A program made the translations under genes and the position numbers. From contig NZ_JADEXQ010000018.1 of assembly GCF_015207035.1 (NCBI RefSeq), positions 1 through 64,000 on the forward strand: a stretch of DNA of 64,000 nt, given 5' to 3'. This document shows positions 51,564-61,402 of this stretch, in pieces. Below the pieces are notes generated by a model. It was not told the origin of the DNA. It saw only the letters and a program-made list of their open reading frames with translations, and ran no database searches. Numbering within the stretch: the first letter of the stretch is position 1; the number at the start of each line of letters is the position of its first letter. The DNA comes from Romeriopsis navalis LEGE 11480. Its GTDB lineage: Bacteria > Cyanobacteriota > Cyanobacteriia > Leptolyngbyales > Leptolyngbyaceae.

Positions 51564-52814
51564 ATGGCTTTCCATCCTCGACAAGATCTGATTGAAATTT
51601 TTTCGACCTTTCTCCGGTTTGAGGACGATCGTGCCGTTGGTTGGCTGAGTGATCGACGGTTGCAGCGGCAGATTGCTCAAGCTATGCAAGCGGCTGACGC
51701 CCCGACTGCTGAAACCTTTTGGGTGAATCATTGGCAAGCGGTTTGGCGGGAACATGCGGTGTCGGCGGATGCGGCTGACGTGGGTCAGGGGGATGATGCC
51801 TCGGTTCCCGCCCAACAGCGCCTTGCGCTGGGGCATCTGTCGGCCTATGTCCAAGAAACCTGTTTTTGGAGTGTGCGCCGCGTCATTACCAAAATTGATT
51901 CGGTGCAAGTGCAGATTGCGGATGGGTTTCAAGTGGCGATCGCCCAGTTGCCAAAACTGCTGAATTCGTTTGACTCCAACTTACCTGGGAGCTTTAAGGC
52001 CTATGCCAATACGGCCTTTGCCAATCTTGTGCGATCGCATTTACGCCGTCGACGGGAAATCGATCTCTGTTCGGAATGGGGACTGCTGCTTAAACTCAGC
52101 CGGAAACAGGTGCGTGAGAGTTTGGCCCATGCAGGCTTTACTGGTGATGAAGCAACGGCTTACCAACTGCTGTGGCAAGCCATGTTAGAGCATTATCGCC
52201 CCGCCCAACTCAAATCCCAACGCCAATCAGCGGCGCCCACAGATGAGATGCTTACCCTGATTGATCAAGCCTTCCAGCAGGCCTGTAGCAACCAGGCAAT
52301 TACGCCGGAAGCCTTAGACTCGAAACAAATCACCCAACGTCTTCAAGCACTGGCTAAACATGCCAGAGGTTATCTCTATCCGGGGACCAAATCGCTCAAC
52401 GTGACCTACGGCGATAGTGAGTCGGAGTTAATTAGTAATCTGCCTGATTTGGCCGCTGATGCACCGATCACGAATTTGATTGTTCAAGAAGATCAGCAGT
52501 CGCGTCAAACTCAACAGACTCAGCTGAGTCAAGTAATTATGGCGGGGATTATGGCCCTCGAAGCCTCTTCCCAAGAGCTATTGCGGTTGTACTACCAAGA
52601 GAATGCGACGCAGCAAGCCATGGCGCAGCAATTACAAACTAAGCAATATACGATTTCTCGCAAGTTGACCCGGATTCGCCAGCAACTTTTACTGGTTGTG
52701 ACTCAGTGGAGTCAAACCGAACTGCATATTTCCCTCAACTCCGACGTGATTGAATCTATCAGCAATGCATTAGAGGATTGGCTCCAAAATCACTATGACC
52801 AGCCAACTGGCTAA
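51564..52814 (+). CDS. Sigma-70-like regulatory protein
   Basis: About 416 residues from ATG 51564 (51537 is an alternative TTG start). FKAYANTAFANLVRSHLRRRREIDLC resembles sigma region 2, and the C-terminal SSQELLRLYYQENATQQAMAQQLQ then RKLTRIRQQLL is a region-4 helix-turn-helix. It is longer than ECF factors, with an insert of about 150 residues. This type is found beside CHAT/DUF1822 genes in cyanobacteria and may control them. Confidence 0.8.
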   Translation: MAFHPRQDLIEIFSTFLRFEDDRAVGWLSDRRLQRQIAQAMQAADAPTAETFWVNHWQAVWREHAVSADAADVGQGDDASVPAQQRLALGHLSAYVQETCFWSVRRVITKIDSVQVQIADGFQVAIAQLPKLLNSFDSNLPGSFKAYANTAFANLVRSHLRRRREIDLCSEWGLLLKLSRKQVRESLAHAGFTGDEATAYQLLWQAMLEHYRPAQLKSQRQSAAPTDEMLTLIDQAFQQACSNQAITPEALDSKQITQRLQALAKHARGYLYPGTKSLNVTYGDSESELISNLPDLAADAPITNLIVQEDQQSRQTQQTQLSQVIMAGIMALEASSQELLRLYYQENATQQAMAQQLQTKQYTISRKLTRIRQQLLLVVTQWSQTELHISLNSDVIESISNALEDWLQNHYDQPTG

Positions 52815-52884
52815 ACTATGCTCGTTTTAGCCCACCCGCACGATTGCTGTATCCCGTTTTTGAACGCTGCTGAGGAAAATTCTG

Positions 52885-54072
52885 ATGAGTTCTACGATCC
52901 ACTCCGCGACCTTTAGTCCAAACCAATGGCTACTCGAAATTCCCGATGGGCTACACCAATCGGCGCGCCAAACGCCTCAATCCGGCAATTATGCTGCGGC
53001 CGACTGGAATTACTACCTGACTGAAGTGACCCATCAAGCCTTACTCACATGGTTTCAAGATGTTGATGCGGCGGCGACCATCCGTGAGGTTGATCCTGCG
53101 TTATTCGCCCAGCTTAATCAATGGATTCCGGGCAGTGTGATCGATTGGTGCGGCAAACGCTGTGTGATTTTGCCCAATGCCACGCTGGATGATAGTGAGC
53201 TGCTGATTCCCCAAGAATGGATTGATATTCCGGAATGGCAGGGCGACTACTTCTTGGCTACGCAAGTGGATTGGGACGATCGCACCATCAAGGTTTGGGG
53301 CTATACCACCCATGAACGAATTAAGCAGCAGGCGGCATATATTCCCAGTGAGCGCATGTATCAGCTCGATGCGGTCCATTTGATTCAGGACTTAAATGCC
53401 CTCGCGATCGCCCGGCAGCTCTGTCCCGATGAAGTGACTCAAGTGGCGGTTGATCCGATCCATCCACTATCGGCCAGTGCCACGGCCCAGTGGCTCGAGC
53501 AATTAAGCAACTCACCGAACCCGCGTTTAGCAGTGCCTTTTGCCACTTGGGCCGCCTTAATTACCCAACCCGATTGTTTGGCAACCCTCGCGCAACCCCG
53601 GTCAACGGTCGTCGCATCCTTCGACAATCTGATCACTAATCTCAGCCAATGGGTGGATGGCGTCGTCGAACAGAGTTGGCAAACGCTTGATAGTTTGATG
53701 GGCCGCGATTTCGCCCCGGCCTATGCCTTCCGTGATGGTGAGGCTGACAACGATGCACAAACTATCCGGCGGGTTAAGCTGGTCCAGCTTAACGCTGAGA
53801 CGGTATTGCTGTTGGTGCTTGAGCTCAAACCGCTTGAAGATGGCCGAGTCTACATCAAAGTGCGGCTGTATCCTCCGAATACAGCCCGTCCTTTACCAGC
53901 CCAGGTCAATCTGAGTTTGCAAACCATAGATCAACAAACCGTGCAAACCATTAGCAGTCGGGCACAAGATGATCTCATTCAACTCAAGGGCTTTCGCTGT
54001 CCTAGTGGTTTTCAGTTTGTGATTCAAGTGGCGCAAGCCGACACCACGATCGACCTACCATTCGTGGTGTGA
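52885..54072 (+). CDS. DUF1822 family protein
   Basis: 395 residues. N-terminal FSPNQWLLEIPDGLHQSARQ, mid WIDIPEWQGDYFLATQVDWDDRTIKVWGY and C-terminal LKGFRCPSGFQFVIQV match the cyanobacterial DUF1822 family, of unknown function. It lies between the sigma-like and CHASE2 genes (seven bases before the latter), in an operon. Confidence 0.88.
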   Translation: MSSTIHSATFSPNQWLLEIPDGLHQSARQTPQSGNYAAADWNYYLTEVTHQALLTWFQDVDAAATIREVDPALFAQLNQWIPGSVIDWCGKRCVILPNATLDDSELLIPQEWIDIPEWQGDYFLATQVDWDDRTIKVWGYTTHERIKQQAAYIPSERMYQLDAVHLIQDLNALAIARQLCPDEVTQVAVDPIHPLSASATAQWLEQLSNSPNPRLAVPFATWAALITQPDCLATLAQPRSTVVASFDNLITNLSQWVDGVVEQSWQTLDSLMGRDFAPAYAFRDGEADNDAQTIRRVKLVQLNAETVLLLVLELKPLEDGRVYIKVRLYPPNTARPLPAQVNLSLQTIDQQTVQTISSRAQDDLIQLKGFRCPSGFQFVIQVAQADTTIDLPFVV

Positions 54073-54079
54073 GGTTGTT

Positions 54080-56440
54080 ATGGAACGTTTGATTGTCCTT
54101 AACTTAGGCCAAGGGAATTGGCAAAGTGAATTTCGGTTGGTGACCGCCCAGCTTTGGCTCGAACCTCAAGGGGTGCCGATTCAGGTGACGGGGAGTTTGC
54201 TCGGGGCGAGCCAAGTCGGAGAATTATATAATCGTTGGCGGCGTCTTTATCCCGACATCTATCGGCATTTGGCGAATACTCGCAAGCTCAATATTCCTGG
54301 CTTGGAGCTGGATGAAGATGATGTTACGCATGTTTCCCAAGCCGAATTTGAGCAACTCTCCTCCGATGTCCAGCAATCGCTCAATCATTGGATGACGCAA
54401 CCGGGTTTTCAGAAGATTGCGGAACAATTGCGGATTCAACTGTTTCCGAGTGATGGTATTCGGCTGGTGATTTTGGCGGATGAGCTGGAAGTCTTGCGCT
54501 TTCCGTGGCAGCTCTGGTCGTTTTTTGACGACTATCCCCAGGCTGAATTAGGGATTAGTCCGCTGGACTATGGCCGATCGACGACGCAATTACCAACCGC
54601 TTTGTCACCAGCTACCGCCCCGCCTCAGCAAGTCAAAATTCTGGCGATTCTTGGCGATCGCCAAGGGATTGATGTTAATCAAGATCAACAGTTACTGGAC
54701 CAGTTACCAAATACCCAGATTACTTGGTTGGTGGAACCCACGCGCCAGGCCTTGGACCAGCAGCTTTGGGCGGCTGGCTGGGATATCTTATTTTTTGCGG
54801 GGCACAGTTTTACTGATCGCCAAGGGTATCTCAAAATCAATCCTCAGGAGGCACTCACGACTGAGCAATTGCGTTATGGTTTGAAGTACGCGATCGCCAA
54901 TGGTTTGAAGTTAGCAATTTTCAACTCCTGCGACGGGCTTGGTCTGGCCCAAGATTTAGCGGGTCTGAATATTCCGCAGGTGATTGTCATGCGGGAGTCT
55001 GTGCCAGATACGGTAGCGCAGCAATTCCTCAAACAACTATTACTCCAGTTATCGGCGGGCCAATCGCTGTATCATGCTGTCCGTCAATCCCGTGAACAAC
55101 TGCAATCGATCGAAACCTACTTCCCCTGTGCGACCTGGCTACCGGTGCTCTGCCAAAATCCGGCGGAAACACCGTTTGACTGGCAGTCGATTTACGCCGC
55201 GTCGCCGACTAGCCCGTTCAAGTCTCGAGCAAAGGTATGGGCCCCACCCGTCATGGCGAGCTTAGCCGTATCAGTCATGCTGATCTTGCTCCGGAGTATT
55301 GGGCTATTACAAGCGGTTGAATTAGCAGCCTACGATCGGATGATGCGTTTACGACCAGCAGAACCAATGGATCGACGGATGCTCATCGTTACAGTTGATG
55401 AATCGGATATTGCGGCCCAAGGGAATGAAATGCGCAGTGGTTCACTTTCTGACCTGACGCTGAAGAAAGTTCTGTCGGTTATTAATCAAGCGAAACCCCA
55501 AGCGATCGGCCTCGATATTTACCGTGACTTTCCCGCACAGGATAAAGTGTTGGCGCAGCAACTTGCGACCAACAAGCGGCTGTTCCTAATTTGTAAGCGT
55601 CCAGCCGGACAGGATGACCCGACGGGGGTTGCGGCGCCCCCGGAGGCTGCGAAATCACCACGGGTCGGCTTTAGCGATTTTGTGCAAGATGGCGATGGTG
55701 CGATCCGGCGGCAACTGATTGCGATGTCAGCGGCATCGAGTTCTCGATGTCCAGCAAATTATGCCTTGAGCGCGAACTTAGCGCTGAACTACTTGGCGGA
55801 GAAACAGAATATTATCCCGGAGTTTCCCAATGATGCCAGCTTGAAATTAGGAGAAGTAATTATTCCAAAAATGACCTCGAATTTTGGTGCTTATCAGGCG
55901 ACTGATGCCGCAGGATTTCAGGTTATGTTGAACTATCGCAGTGGCAAAGATACCAAAGCAATTTTCCCCCAAGTGAAACTGCGACAATTGCTGCGAGGGG
56001 AAGTGAATCCTGAGATTATCCGCGATCGCATTGTGTTAATTGGATTAACTGCACCAAGCAGCCTGGATCGTTGGAGTACGCCCTACGGTCAAGGATTTCA
56101 AGCCAAACTGCCCGGCGTCATGGTACATGCCCATATGATTAGTCAACTGCTGAGTGCGGTGCTCGATCGGCGTCCCTTATTACGAGTATGGCCTGCCTTT
56201 TTCGCAGAACTGTGGATTATCCTGTGGTCGTTGAGTGGAATGGTGTTAGGAACGCTGATTGATCGGCGTTGGATTTGGTGGATTGGGCTTGGAGGTGGTG
56301 TTTTATTGGGCTTTAGCGTTGCTTATCTTGGCTTTTTGAATATGCTTTGGTTGCCACTGATTCCAAGCCTCATTGGCTTTATTGTTGCGAGTCAGCTAGC
56401 TCAGGCTTGGCGCATGTATCAGTTGAAACGGAGAGCATAG
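54080..56440 (+). CDS. CHAT-CHASE2 transmembrane sensor
   Basis: 786 residues. The N-terminal CHAT-like domain (about 120-360) has FFAGHSF and FNSCDGLGLAQDL. A transmembrane helix follows near 392-410, then an extracytoplasmic CHASE2 domain (about 415-690: YDRMMRLRPAEPMDRRMLIVTVDESD, AIGLDIYRDFP, DRIVLIG, PGVMVHAHMISQLL), and three C-terminal membrane helices. No kinase or cyclase domain follows, so the output is probably the CHAT part. Confidence 0.9.
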   Translation: MERLIVLNLGQGNWQSEFRLVTAQLWLEPQGVPIQVTGSLLGASQVGELYNRWRRLYPDIYRHLANTRKLNIPGLELDEDDVTHVSQAEFEQLSSDVQQSLNHWMTQPGFQKIAEQLRIQLFPSDGIRLVILADELEVLRFPWQLWSFFDDYPQAELGISPLDYGRSTTQLPTALSPATAPPQQVKILAILGDRQGIDVNQDQQLLDQLPNTQITWLVEPTRQALDQQLWAAGWDILFFAGHSFTDRQGYLKINPQEALTTEQLRYGLKYAIANGLKLAIFNSCDGLGLAQDLAGLNIPQVIVMRESVPDTVAQQFLKQLLLQLSAGQSLYHAVRQSREQLQSIETYFPCATWLPVLCQNPAETPFDWQSIYAASPTSPFKSRAKVWAPPVMASLAVSVMLILLRSIGLLQAVELAAYDRMMRLRPAEPMDRRMLIVTVDESDIAAQGNEMRSGSLSDLTLKKVLSVINQAKPQAIGLDIYRDFPAQDKVLAQQLATNKRLFLICKRPAGQDDPTGVAAPPEAAKSPRVGFSDFVQDGDGAIRRQLIAMSAASSSRCPANYALSANLALNYLAEKQNIIPEFPNDASLKLGEVIIPKMTSNFGAYQATDAAGFQVMLNYRSGKDTKAIFPQVKLRQLLRGEVNPEIIRDRIVLIGLTAPSSLDRWSTPYGQGFQAKLPGVMVHAHMISQLLSAVLDRRPLLRVWPAFFAELWIILWSLSGMVLGTLIDRRWIWWIGLGGGVLLGFSVAYLGFLNMLWLPLIPSLIGFIVASQLAQAWRMYQLKRRA

Positions 56441-56490
56441 AAGCCTGGTTTTCTCGGACTGTTGTAAATCACTCAGAAGGTTAAATTTAC

Positions 56491-57225
56491 ATGCGATATT
56501 CCACATTGGTACGCAATACGACTCTGGCATTTGCCCTCGTCTGTAGTTGCTTGACGGCCACAGCAGCGTCTCCCCCATCGCCCATTGCCCAGTTTCAAGA
56601 CCAACTCCGTTGGCAACCCCCACCTCCACCGCCGACGCTGGGAGAGCCGGGGGGGCGAGGTCAAGGTGGAGGACAGCGTGGCGATTGTAAAAAATATCGC
56701 TTTGTTACTCCTTTGGTTGCGCGCAGTAAAGCAGGAATTCGTTGGGGCCAAACTATCGCGAAGCAGCCAAATCTCTGGGTATATGGGCCAAGTGGGTTTA
56801 TGCAAGATCTGCCTGTGGAGATTCGCGTGATTAATCAGCAAGGTGAGACTATTGCGAAGCGGCGGACGCGGACTCAAGCAACACCGGCAGGAATCATTTC
56901 GGTGCCTTTTCCTGAATTGCCACTGGGCGAAGTGCATTGGTGGGAACTTGCGGTTTATTGTGATGCCGAATTTCCGGATGTGCCGGTGATTCAGCGCGGC
57001 CTGATTCAGCGGATCGCACCCTCATCTGCGATGACTCAAACCCTCGCGACTATCCCGGACCCGATTACGAAAGCGAATTTCTATGCGGCGAAGGGGCTGT
57101 GGTTCGATGCGCTGGAGACGATCGGCAATGGTAATATTGCGGCGCTAACACGATCGGAACTATTAGCGGATTTATTCAAACAGTCGGATTTATCTGGTTT
57201 TGTGACTGCGCCGCTGCGCAACTAA
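56491..57225 (+). CDS. DUF928 secreted protein
   Basis: 244 residues with a signal peptide (LAFALVCSCLTATAA) and a Pro/Gly-rich linker. LVARSKAGIRWGQTIAKQPNLWVYGP and LPLGEVHWWELAVYCD identify the cyanobacterial DUF928 family, of unknown function and commonly near CHASE2 and CHAT genes. Last gene of the row; a large hairpin follows. Confidence 0.88.
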   Translation: MRYSTLVRNTTLAFALVCSCLTATAASPPSPIAQFQDQLRWQPPPPPPTLGEPGGRGQGGGQRGDCKKYRFVTPLVARSKAGIRWGQTIAKQPNLWVYGPSGFMQDLPVEIRVINQQGETIAKRRTRTQATPAGIISVPFPELPLGEVHWWELAVYCDAEFPDVPVIQRGLIQRIAPSSAMTQTLATIPDPITKANFYAAKGLWFDALETIGNGNIAALTRSELLADLFKQSDLSGFVTAPLRN

Positions 57226-57379
57226 TAGGATGTTGTGGTTTGAGCCGATTAAGCTTTGATGTGTCTCATTCTGGTTTAGATGATTCTTACGACCAAGGTG
57301 GTTCATCGTGACAATCCATCGGTCAAAACCGATGAATTGTGATTGTCTGCCTTTCCTGGCCCCAAAATGATGCCTTTAA

Positions 57380-57427
57380 ACTGGCGACTGGCTCGCGATG
57401 ATCCATCACCGCGAGCCAGTCGCCAGT
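57380..57427. terminator. 18-bp perfect hairpin between convergent genes
   Basis: ACTGGCGACTGGCTCGCG and its exact complement flank a 12-base loop. It lies between the DUF928 gene (+) and the Rieske gene (-); T-rich sequence follows on the plus side. It is probably a bidirectional terminator. Confidence 0.75.
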
Positions 57428-57440
57428 TCTTATTTGGGTT

Positions 57441-57806
57441 TTAGGCGTCAATCGATAGATCGTCACCGTCTTGAGTTACAGCAAAATTTGCTACATCGGT
57501 AGGGGCTTTACCCATTGCCATCATTTTCTTGGCCGCACCGGGTAAAGGAATGCCGACAAAGGAATCGACCCATTCCACGTTTTTGCCAGTACAGATCTCA
57601 AACTTAGAACCATGGAATGGGCAAGTAATCACACCGTTCTCAAATTTGCCTTTAGCCATGGGTAGTCCCAGGTGAGGGCACTTGTTCGCAACGGCACAAT
57701 ACTGATCACCCACTTTAGCGACGAGCACCGATTGACCGTTGGCACTAGTTTTCAGAACCTTGTCAGTACTGACATCAGAAGTAGTAGCAATTTTGGTTTT
57801 AGTCAT
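57441..57806 (-). CDS. Rieske [2Fe-2S] ferredoxin
   Basis: 121 residues. Cluster ligands C43-x-H45 (CPHLG) and C62-x2-H65 (CPFHG), the Rieske CxH...CxxH pattern. No transmembrane helix and a compact length point to a soluble ferredoxin of the NirD/biphenyl-dioxygenase type. It supplies electrons to an unidentified oxygenase or reductase. Confidence 0.93.
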   Translation of the reverse strand: MTKTKIATTSDVSTDKVLKTSANGQSVLVAKVGDQYCAVANKCPHLGLPMAKGKFENGVITCPFHGSKFEICTGKNVEWVDSFVGIPLPGAAKKMMAMGKAPTDVANFAVTQDGDDLSIDA

Positions 57807-58452
57807 GATTGAAGACGCCTGTACTATAGAAAGTCTTAAAATTCTGGAAAACGACTACCAGATAATACAGTATCCAGTGGTTGTACCTGCGATCGAGTGA
57901 CAAAGTGTTATGAAAACCATACTTTGGTCATTCGGTGACGTTAGTGTTGGGGTGATGCAGTTTCATCATCGCGATTACTGAATATTGCTACTGCTTCCTC
58001 AAAAGACGCATAAATGAGTTCGGCGAGATAAGCCGTCTGTTGCTTTGAGTCAGTATTTAGTTTGGGTATCTTTGGGAGTCCTTTTGCCAATATGTCTCGA
58101 TGCCAGTCTGAAAAATCACGCTGTACTAGTTTTATGCCAAATCAGCTGGCGTACTAATTTTGGGATTTGATTTGACCCATAAAATTAAACTGAAATTACT
58201 AATCGTTATATTGTTGTGAATATGGTTTTAGATGAAATTGATTTTGTCTAGTGATATGTGTTTTTGACACTGGCGTGGTTTAAGATGATTTATTCGAAAT
58301 TTGTCATGTAGTCCCATTCCCGATGTGGGATATTTATTTTGCTTGTCAGCCGAGCAATTAATTGCATCACTTAGTCCGCTAGCGCTAACATAAACGTCAT
58401 CCTCACTTTGAAAATAGGATGCCTGCTAAGTAATTGTTGAAAGTGATGATGG
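57807..58452. other. Non-coding stretch
   Basis: No gene is seen in about 650 AT-rich bases. It includes the Rieske promoter at its left end. Confidence 0.4.
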
Positions 58453-58671
58453 CTATATTTTTTGGTTTGGGGCTGAAACTTCCGTTACCCACTTGCCAAT
58501 TAACTGGCCATTTTTGAATACCCAGCGGCTACTTAACCTAGGGGTCAGGTGAACTGATGTCTCATTATCATGTTGGTGAAAATCCTTGATGCTGTTTGGA
58601 TAGAAAATCACTTCATCTTGGGAGATCGTGATTGTCTGGTTTAAGGATTGGATTGATGGTGTGGTAGTCAT
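58453..58671 (-). CDS. Small hypothetical protein
   Basis: 72 residues, beta-rich (TITISQDEVIFYPNSI, SRWVFKNGQLIGKWVTEV). Not recognised. It is isolated from other genes by several hundred bases on both sides. The alternating hydrophobic pattern looks protein-like, but no ribosome site is evident. Confidence 0.4.
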   Translation of the reverse strand: MTTTPSIQSLNQTITISQDEVIFYPNSIKDFHQHDNETSVHLTPRLSSRWVFKNGQLIGKWVTEVSAPNQKI

Positions 58672-59221
58672 GGTTAAACGTCGCAGGGGGATTGTGGGCT
58701 GAAAATGAGTTCTGGCTTTTTTGATCTATTTCATCGATCTACACGTTTCCCTTATTTAACTTATGCAGGTATTTAGAAATTTTTTGTTCAGATTCCACCA
58801 TCGAATTATTCGATTGACTCGTCGATCGACTATGCGATCCATTGAATGAGTGTGACTTCTAGCGTCCTGTCTTGTGGCTAGATTTTCCCCTAATCCAAAA
58901 TCAATTGCTCACTGGTTCGCTATGCCGCAAGAGCGTGCAAGTTTCTTGAGCGTTGCATCTCCTCAAGGCTCCAAGGTCTGTTGACTATAATTTACAAAGT
59001 GCTTGCATCATTCAAACTGGATTATGCGCAGCTTGCGGTTAAAAATTCCTTCGATGGTTGGCTGGTCTGATCGTCGGCTGCGAACCCTTGATCGCATGCA
59101 ACATCTATGACCGGCTAGAAATCAAAAAATATTTTGACATGTTGACTAGCAGAGGGTTTCGTTAATACTTGAGCTAAGTGTTGCTGCTGGACTCGGCTCA
59201 ATTCAGGCATTCAGCTCAATG
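58672..59221. other. Non-coding stretch
   Basis: About 550 bases with no recognised gene, between the small hypothetical gene and the 3' end of the TpsB-like gene. Confidence 0.4.
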
Positions 59222-60991
59222 CTAAAACGGTGCATAGTTCACCGAAAAATAGATCCCCTGCTCCTGCAAACTGCGTTTCTCTCCATCGAGCTTCACGAGC
59301 GGGAGCCCCCAATCGAGGCGAGCAGAGAACGTTCCCTGTCGCCAAAGTAAACCGACGCCAGCACCAACTAATGTACTGGTTGTTGGGTTATTCCCTGAGA
59401 TGTTCCAGCCTGTCCCCAAATCTAAGAATGGCGTGACTTGCAATAATCCCCCCGATCGTCGGTTTTGCAAAATTGGCAAACGTCCTTCGATCGACAATAG
59501 CAATCCTGAATCCGTCAGTAGTGCATCCTGGCGATATCCTCGCACTGTCAACTGTCCACCCAAACCAAACTGCTCAAGTGGCACTAAATCACTACCGGCG
59601 AGCTGTACATCGCCTTTCACTAATAGCTGTGCATTCGATGCAAATTGCTTCAGCCATTGTCCCTGTCCGCGCCAAGTAAAGAAGCGACTATCCGGGCCAT
59701 TGTCGTTGACACCGTTTCGGCCAGATACGTTCGCGCCAAACCAATCGAGCCCAAAACTAAACTGTGATCGCAGGGCCAGCACATGGGTTTCATTCCGCTG
59801 CGTATAGTCTTGGAAAAAGCGTAGCGCCGAGATGCGAGTTCGACCCGCAGTATCGGCCCCAGGAGAAAGCGCAAATGGCCCAATTTGATCGAGACCGAGT
59901 TCAGTCTGGCTCTCTTGCCGAGAAAAGGATACTCCTAATCCAGTTTCTTGGGTTGGCGTCTGACTAATGGGTTGCCGTAGACTCAGTTCGTAGTAGCGCG
60001 ATCGCGCCAGAATATCCAATACGCTAAATGGCCGCTCGATGATATTGCTGCGGGTGCCACCATAGCTCAAGCTCAATGTGCCCTCGCGGGCATTAATCGG
60101 TAATGTATAGCTTAAATCAATGCCGTTACTGCCGTCGGTATTGGTATAACCGGCACTGAGGCTATCGCCGATCCCGAGCAAGTTATTCTCGGTGATTTGC
60201 ACTTTACGTCGAAAGCTCCCCACACTGGGCGATCGGCCATTGTCGAGACTGAATTGTGTGGTGAAGGTATCGGCTTCGGAAACTTCTACCACCAAGCGAT
60301 TGGTCCCAGGGCGAATTCCGGCTTGGAGATCCGCTGCAATATTCGTAATCCGAGGATTGAGGCGGAGTTGTTGTAGGCTGGTGAGCAATTTGGGGACATT
60401 GAGTGGTGTTTCTACACCTAACTTAATCCGTTTGCGGATATATGTATCGCGCAAACGAGAATTGCCCTTCACTGCGATTTCTGTGAGTTTTCCCTCCACA
60501 ATCCGAATTTTGACGACGCCCTTGTCCATGGTCTGAGGGGGAATCAGGGCTGCTGTTGTGACGTAGCCCTGATCGACGTAAAACTGGGTGATGCGCGATC
60601 GCACATTGAGTAATTCGGCAAAGGAGAGGTCTTTGCCCATGTAGGGAGTAGTTACGGCGGTCAGCTCTGCCTGGGAGAATTTCGTATTGCCAATAAATTC
60701 AAATCGCTCAACTCGGACGGTTGCTGGGATGGATTCTGACGGCATAACCTCCGTATTTTCTGGTGTTGGCAATGTATCTTTTGAATCTGGCTTAATTAAT
60801 CCTTGATCGGAATTTTCTGGTAATAGGGCTGGTGGTTGGGGATTGATTTGTCGATCGCGGAGCTTTGTGGCAAGTCGAAACGCCGTATCATAGCTCGACT
60901 GGGCGCTGGTAATGGTGGGGGTAAGGATGTAGATTAATCCAACACTCAGCAGCACTGATTTCAGCGGTAGAATTGCCTTGCCAGTCATCAC
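59222..60991 (-). CDS. ShlB/FhaC/HecB-type two-partner secretion transporter
   Basis: 589 residues with a signal peptide (LKSVLLSVGLIYILTPTITSAQ). Residues about 90-170 form POTRA domain 1 (VRVERFEFIGNTKFSQAELTA); POTRA 2 follows (VRIVEGKLTEIAVKGNSRL), then a 16-strand beta-barrel ending YFSVNYAPF. It exports a large haemagglutinin-type partner across the outer membrane; no such partner lies in the window. Cyanobacterial genomes often keep this gene near CHAT/CHASE2/DUF928 clusters. Confidence 0.9.
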   Translation of the reverse strand: MMTGKAILPLKSVLLSVGLIYILTPTITSAQSSYDTAFRLATKLRDRQINPQPPALLPENSDQGLIKPDSKDTLPTPENTEVMPSESIPATVRVERFEFIGNTKFSQAELTAVTTPYMGKDLSFAELLNVRSRITQFYVDQGYVTTAALIPPQTMDKGVVKIRIVEGKLTEIAVKGNSRLRDTYIRKRIKLGVETPLNVPKLLTSLQQLRLNPRITNIAADLQAGIRPGTNRLVVEVSEADTFTTQFSLDNGRSPSVGSFRRKVQITENNLLGIGDSLSAGYTNTDGSNGIDLSYTLPINAREGTLSLSYGGTRSNIIERPFSVLDILARSRYYELSLRQPISQTPTQETGLGVSFSRQESQTELGLDQIGPFALSPGADTAGRTRISALRFFQDYTQRNETHVLALRSQFSFGLDWFGANVSGRNGVNDNGPDSRFFTWRGQGQWLKQFASNAQLLVKGDVQLAGSDLVPLEQFGLGGQLTVRGYRQDALLTDSGLLLSIEGRLPILQNRRSGGLLQVTPFLDLGTGWNISGNNPTTSTLVGAGVGLLWRQGTFSARLDWGLPLVKLDGEKRSLQEQGIYFSVNYAPF

Positions 60992-61359
60992 TTAAATATT
61001 CGTCCTTGATCAAGTAAGTCGAGTGTTAAATACAGGGAAATTATCGCCTAATTTCTTGATTTTGTTATTTTTGTGTAATGAAAATTCTATGTAGCAGTCG
61101 TTAAGGGCAAAATAGCGACCGTAAAATACCGATCGTGAAGTTCGTTAATTGTTGATTCGCCAAGCAGTTTGTCCTAATCGCTGACTTGTCAATGCCAGCT
61201 AGTCAATCTAAGGGGTTTATTACTAAGGGGTTTGTTATCCTGCCGCGACTAGCGACCCCAAAGCCTGACTCAGTCGTGTACGAGGCCGTAGCGCTAGGAT
61301 TGAGTGGATGTGTTCTTCTACTTGAATACGGTGGCCCGCTCAAGCTCAAACTTTGTTCT

Positions 61360-61402
61360 GGTCGTGCATCAATGAAAGGTTTGGGTCGTGCATCAATGAA
61401 AG
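61360..61402 (+). repeat. Direct duplication at the transporter start
   Basis: GGTCGTGCATCAATGAAAG occurs twice, 24 bases apart, duplicating the ATG context of the following gene (GRASMK twice in frame). The second ATG is the likely start. Confidence 0.75.

Noticed and set aside
61186-61395. 70-residue N-terminal extension of the GPH symporter
   Set aside because: Family members start at KLAYGLGE-type sequence; the extension includes the duplicated start context and no membrane or domain features.
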